Positions 34,268-36,743 of a stretch of DNA of 36,743 nucleotides are shown piece by piece; the first letter of the stretch is position 1, and the number at the start of each line of letters is the position of its first letter. A model generated the notes under the pieces. It had not been told where the DNA came from and ran no database searches. It saw only the letters and a list, made by a program, of their open reading frames with translations. Source of the stretch: Verrucomicrobiota bacterium. Its GTDB lineage: Bacteria > Verrucomicrobiota > Verrucomicrobiia > Limisphaerales > UBA11358. The stretch spans positions 1 through 36,743 of the forward strand of contig JAGWMQ010000001.1 in assembly GCA_028873125.1 (NCBI GenBank). Reading direction: 5' to 3'. A program made the translations under genes and the position numbers.

Positions 34268-34430
34268 GCGGAGCGCACCCGCCCCGGGTGCGGCTGGACG
34301 CGCCCCGCGTCCAGCACTTGGCCCGGAAGGCTGCCGGGGCATCCGGAACGATGTTTCCCGCCAGGAAGCGGAAAACCACACGCGCGGCGCGTGCGCTCCG
34401 CCATTCAACTTCGGTTTGCGGGTTCGATTC
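34268..34430. repeat. Dispersed repeat, short copy
   Basis: Perfect 11-base inverted repeats GCGGAGCGCAC (34268-34278) and GTGCGCTCCGC (34391-34401) enclose a 112-base core. Similarity to the element near ruvB continues ~28 bases past the right arm (CAACTTCGG.TT..GGGTTC). It lies in the ~350-base gap between the SNF2 and Vsr genes. No reading frame in it looks coding. Confidence 0.75.
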
Positions 34431-34462
34431 CTTTATCCCCATTCTGTTGTCGTAAGCGCAAC

Positions 34463-34870
34463 TCACTTCATCGCCCGCTGAATCCGTTGCAGGCAGGACT
34501 GCGGGCGTTTTTGCAGCGCGCACTCCCAAATCCGAACCACCCGCCAGCCGGCCCGCCGCAAGACGCGGTTCACCAGTTGGTCGCGCTTTTTGTTGGCCGA
34601 AAGTTTACGCCGCCAGAAGGCGCGGTTGTTTTTTGGTTTGGTGGCGTGCTCCGGGCAGCCGTGCCAGAAACAACCGTCCACGAAAATTGCGAGCCGGAAT
34701 TCGGGAAAAATAAAATCTGGTTTGCCGAAAATTGGCTGATGCCGTCGCCAGCCGCTAATCCGGTTTGCGCGCAACAGCCTTGCCAGCACCACTTCCGTCT
34801 CCTTGTTGCCGCGCCCGCGAATCCGCGACATCACTTCCGAACGCTTCGCCTTGGTGAAAACGTCAGCCAT
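34463..34870 (-). CDS. vsr: Vsr-type very-short-patch repair endonuclease
   Basis: 135 residues. Vsr nicks DNA 5' of T:G mismatches arising from deaminated 5-methylcytosine. Family landmarks: SEVMSRIRGRGNKETE (N-terminal helix with catalytic-site Glu), KPDFIFPEFRLAIFVDGCFW then HGCPEH, and the C-terminal RDQLVNRVLRRAGWRVVRIWEC. The aspartate of KPDF matches the key E. coli Asp51; the E. coli 'THGCFWH' is here 'VDGCFWH', a variant common in the wider family. The start is ATG 34870; the longer open frame to 34963 runs into a repeat. No cytosine methyltransferase is visible in the window, though one could lie outside. Confidence 0.9.
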   Translation of the reverse strand: MADVFTKAKRSEVMSRIRGRGNKETEVVLARLLRANRISGWRRHQPIFGKPDFIFPEFRLAIFVDGCFWHGCPEHATKPKNNRAFWRRKLSANKKRDQLVNRVLRRAGWRVVRIWECALQKRPQSCLQRIQRAMK

Positions 34871-34945
34871 CTTTTCTTGGCCACAGGTGAACGCAGATGG
34901 ACACGGATTCAGTTGCCGCAAAGGAACACAAAGCGCACAAAGGTT

Positions 34946-34996
34946 TCCCCCTCTCCGTTCCATCGGATGGAGGGGAGAGGGCCTGGGTGAGGTGAG
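34946..34996. repeat. Palindromic element, same family as the one at 33376
   Basis: CCCTCTCCGTTCCATC / GGATGGAGGGGAGAGGG form an imperfect hairpin, followed by CCTGGGTGAGGTGAGG. The reverse complement matches the element within the SNF2 gene. The preceding 60 bases (GGTGAACGCAGATGGACACG, AAAGGAACACAAAGCGCACA) also look like short dispersed repeats of these genomes. Confidence 0.65.
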
Positions 34997-35005
34997 GCAA
35001 CATTT

Positions 35006-35251
35006 CTACACCAACCCGCCATAACTTGCCGCCAAAGCCAGCCGCCGCTCCGTTTCATCCGGTTTGTGCGAGAACATCCGGTCGTAAAGACCGCACCACG
35101 CGGCATCGCTCGGATACAATTCCGCATCGGCCAGTTCGCTGGCCGCCGCCCGCCGCCACGCCTCGGCAGCGAACCGTTTCACCACGCGCGGCCAGCCGCT
35201 GTCCGCGTCTTCGTAGCCATCGGGATGCAGGCCGGGAAACAGATACGCCAC
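35006..35251 (-). CDS. Small protein of unknown function
   Basis: 81 residues from a GTG at 35251, acidic and alanine-rich (VVKRFAAEAWRRAAASELAD, FSHKPDETERRLALAASYGG). No signal peptide, membrane helix or known motif. The start is uncertain: a GGTGCAG stretch precedes the GTG weakly, and an upstream ATG lies in another frame, so this could also be the 3' end of a broken gene. It lies 46 bases downstream of the next small gene, same strand. Confidence 0.45.
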   Translation of the reverse strand: MAYLFPGLHPDGYEDADSGWPRVVKRFAAEAWRRAAASELADAELYPSDAAWCGLYDRMFSHKPDETERRLALAASYGGLV

Positions 35252-35297
35252 ACTGCACCATGAGCGAAGAAATGCTTCGCGCGGAGGCCGAATCTGT

Positions 35298-35597
35298 TCA
35301 ACCGAGGATGCGACAAGAAACTATTTTGCCGCGGGCGAACGTGATTGTGTCGTCATAATCCTCTGCATCGAAAACTCCGTCGTCCGGAAAGGTCAACTTG
35401 GGATTGCCTTCAATCACAAGCATCGGATACGCCTGCCCTCCCCGTTCCCAAATCAAATAAAGAGAAGCCTCGTTTGCCGCGTCCTTGGCGTCGAAACTGT
35501 TACGGAGAACAATCACGACTGTCTCCCAATTATCGCAAATGTCAACGCTCGGATGCGAAGCGCACATGACTGTGAAGAGCTGATCTTTTCGCTGCAT
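35298..35597 (-). CDS. Small protein of unknown function
   Basis: 99 residues from ATG 35597 (GTG 35627 would add 10). Acidic, with FDAKDAANEASLYLIWERGG and LTFPDDGVFDAEDYDDTITF; no cysteine motif, signal or helix-turn-helix. The composition is reminiscent of small immunity or adaptor proteins, but that is only impression. It is divergent from the XRE-type regulator, with the shared start region containing the palindrome at 35646-35660, so it may be under the same control. Confidence 0.5.
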   Translation of the reverse strand: MQRKDQLFTVMCASHPSVDICDNWETVVIVLRNSFDAKDAANEASLYLIWERGGQAYPMLVIEGNPKLTFPDDGVFDAEDYDDTITFARGKIVSCRILG

Positions 35598-35645
35598 ATT
35601 TTGGGAACGAGCTTGGCAAACTGTCACGCATTGGCAAGAAAATGT

Positions 35646-35660
35646 GTTCTATACTAGAAC
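35646..35660 (+). promoter_or_regulatory. Palindromic operator overlapping a -10 box
   Basis: GTTCTA-TAC-TAGAAC is a perfect 6-3-6 palindrome 38 bases before the regulator start. TATACT (35650-35655), a good -10 hexamer, lies inside it. Two direct copies of TTGGCAA (35613 and 35631) lie upstream. The placement suits an autorepressing XRE protein controlling both divergent directions. No convincing -35 at the standard distance. Confidence 0.55.
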
Positions 35661-35697
35661 AACCTTTTTCCGCTAAACCTGGTAGCCTGGCGGCAAC

Positions 35698-35933
35698 GTG
35701 CCTCCGGTTGGCCAGAATCTTGTCGGTGAACGCGTGAAGGAAGCGCGCGCGGCAAGGCGCAACTCACGCAGGATGAGCTTTCCCAAAAACTGGGCAAGTT
35801 GGGCGTTTCCATTGACCGCGCCGGTGTTGCGAAAATCGAAACCGGAATTCGTGGCGTCCTCGACTTTGAGCTTGTCACCCTTGCCAAAGCGCTCGGCGTG
35901 AAAGTGACTTGGCTGCTTGGCGTGAAGGAGTAG
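35698..35933 (+). pseudogene. XRE-family helix-turn-helix regulator, frameshifted
   Basis: From a GTG at 35698 the frame gives PPVGQNLVGERVKEAR. Then, 2 bases out of register, KAQLTQDELSQKLGKLGVSI, DRAGVAKIETGIRGVLDFEL and VTLAKALGVKVTWLLGVKE, stopping at 35933. Together this is a normal ~77-residue XRE regulator. The shift falls in GCGCGCGCGG (35743-35752): removing one GC unit restores a single frame. It may be a true inactivating or phase-switching slip, or a sequencing error. The next gene starts 3 bases after the stop, so the two would be co-transcribed. Confidence 0.8.
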
Positions 35934-35936
35934 CAC

Positions 35937-36743
35937 ATGGCAGCCTTCTACCGAGCTTCGCTTGCCGACATTCTAGGTCATTCGACCGATGAGATACTTG
36001 GCGCGCTGCTTCGTTCCTACCAGCACAATGAATTGCAAAAGCGCCAAACGAAGGCATGGGAGATCGAAATTACCGTCCTGAAATCGGCTTCCGCCGAATT
36101 GCTTCGACTCGCTCCGGGTGCGGCAAACTGGTCTTTGCTTTTGGAATATCCAATTCCTCGCCGTTCAAAAAGGCTGGATGGCGTGCTGTTGGCCGCTGAC
36201 GTCATTCTCTGTCTCGAATTCAAAACACTGGACAAAACCCACACGCCGCAAGCAGATCGCCAAGTCGAAGACTATGCGCTAGACCTTCGCGATTTCCATG
36301 AAGCCAGCCGCGATCGGCGCATCGTGCCGGTTGCCATCGTGCCAAAAGCTGCGCCCGTGGAAAATTCCAGCGACAGGATTCATTCCGAACCCGTGCGCGA
36401 TGTGATGCACGCGAGCGCTTCGGACCTTGCTTCAGTTCTCCTTTCCGCATTTCAAGCCGAGCACCGCGACGGTTCTGAACCCATTGAACCGACCGCTTGG
36501 GAAAGGTCGCCATATCGTCCAGTGCCAACAATCATCGAAGCTGCCGAGGCTTTGTTTGCAGGACATAACGTGCGAGAAATCGCCCACTCACACGCCGGAG
36601 CGGTAAATCTCACAGCCACATCAGACCGGCTTGTTGAAATCATCCAGCAAGTGCAGAGTCACGGGGAAAAAGTAATTTGCTTCGTGACTGGAGTTCCGGG
36701 CGCGGGAAAAACGCTGGCCGGTCTGAACGTGGTTCACAATCCG
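35937..36743 (+). CDS. PD-(D/E)XK-like plus DUF2075-like P-loop protein, truncated by window end
   Basis: 269 residues visible, open to the last base. The N-terminal ~140 residues carry a nuclease-like pattern: E70, then RLDGVLLAADVILCLEFK (D81, E94, K96) and QADRQVEDYALDLRDFH, matching the PD-(D/E)XK core order. Residues about 240-269 (KVICFVTGVPGAGKTLAGLN) are a Walker A with the DUF2075 (Schlafen/SF1 helicase-like) context. The whole thus looks like a nuclease-ATPase/helicase fusion such as occurs in defence islands. The remaining helicase motifs lie beyond the window. It is 3 bases downstream of the XRE gene and probably controlled by it. Confidence 0.75.
   Translation, partial: MAAFYRASLADILGHSTDEILGALLRSYQHNELQKRQTKAWEIEITVLKSASAELLRLAPGAANWSLLLEYPIPRRSKRLDGVLLAADVILCLEFKTLDKTHTPQADRQVEDYALDLRDFHEASRDRRIVPVAIVPKAAPVENSSDRIHSEPVRDVMHASASDLASVLLSAFQAEHRDGSEPIEPTAWERSPYRPVPTIIEAAEALFAGHNVREIAHSHAGAVNLTATSDRLVEIIQQVQSHGEKVICFVTGVPGAGKTLAGLNVVHNP

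Overview
The window is a GC-rich bacterial chromosome segment, most likely from the Verrucomicrobiota (Pedosphaera/Limisphaerales type). No 16S rRNA gene is present, so this is an inference. It rests on the protein styles: a huge secreted protein with repeated 'YYG.TDGGTNAA.W' fibronectin-like units, an H-x-DG type pseudopilin, a TMTC-like membrane TPR protein, YfhO and LytTR families, and REP-like repeats that read through as 'GAGFQPA' and 'HPMGEGWDEG' peptides.

Left part (1-8430): a YfhO-family membrane protein and hisB run rightward. A decayed patch follows, with a TlpA-type thioredoxin remnant and a partial copy of the 3' end of the RNase G/E gene including its terminator. A TMTC-like TPR membrane protein lies between that partial copy and the intact RNase G/E gene.

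Cell-shape block (6457-14259, all leftward): mreB, mreC, mreD, mrdA (PBP2), rodA, rng. The genes are tightly spaced, form one likely transcription unit for lateral wall elongation, and end at a hairpin plus T-run. Divergent from mreB is a 1459-residue secreted protein (ConA/LamG-like, Ig-like, three FN3-like repeats, a legume-lectin-like domain, a PQQ-like beta-propeller and a C-terminal module).

Middle (18936-28396): a CLC chloride channel with CBS domains; a LytS-type histidine kinase and a LytTR response regulator overlapping by ATGA; an STN-domain protein; a pseudopilin; then leftward ruvB overlapping a GT9 glycosyltransferase by 4 nt; and a calcineurin-like phosphoesterase paired with acylphosphatase.

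Right, accessory part (28600-36743): a serine-recombinase remnant ending next to tRNA-Leu(GAG), an outer-membrane barrel protein, an IS4-type transposase remnant, and a SWIM-finger SNF2 helicase that has absorbed two in-frame repeat elements. Next come a Vsr-type endonuclease and two small unknown genes. At the edge is a likely autoregulated pair: a frameshifted XRE regulator behind a perfect palindrome, then a PD-(D/E)XK + DUF2075-like P-loop protein cut off by the window end. This end looks like a decayed and possibly defence-related island and is the best place to look for an undescribed system. Three families of dispersed palindromic repeats cluster here and near ruvB.
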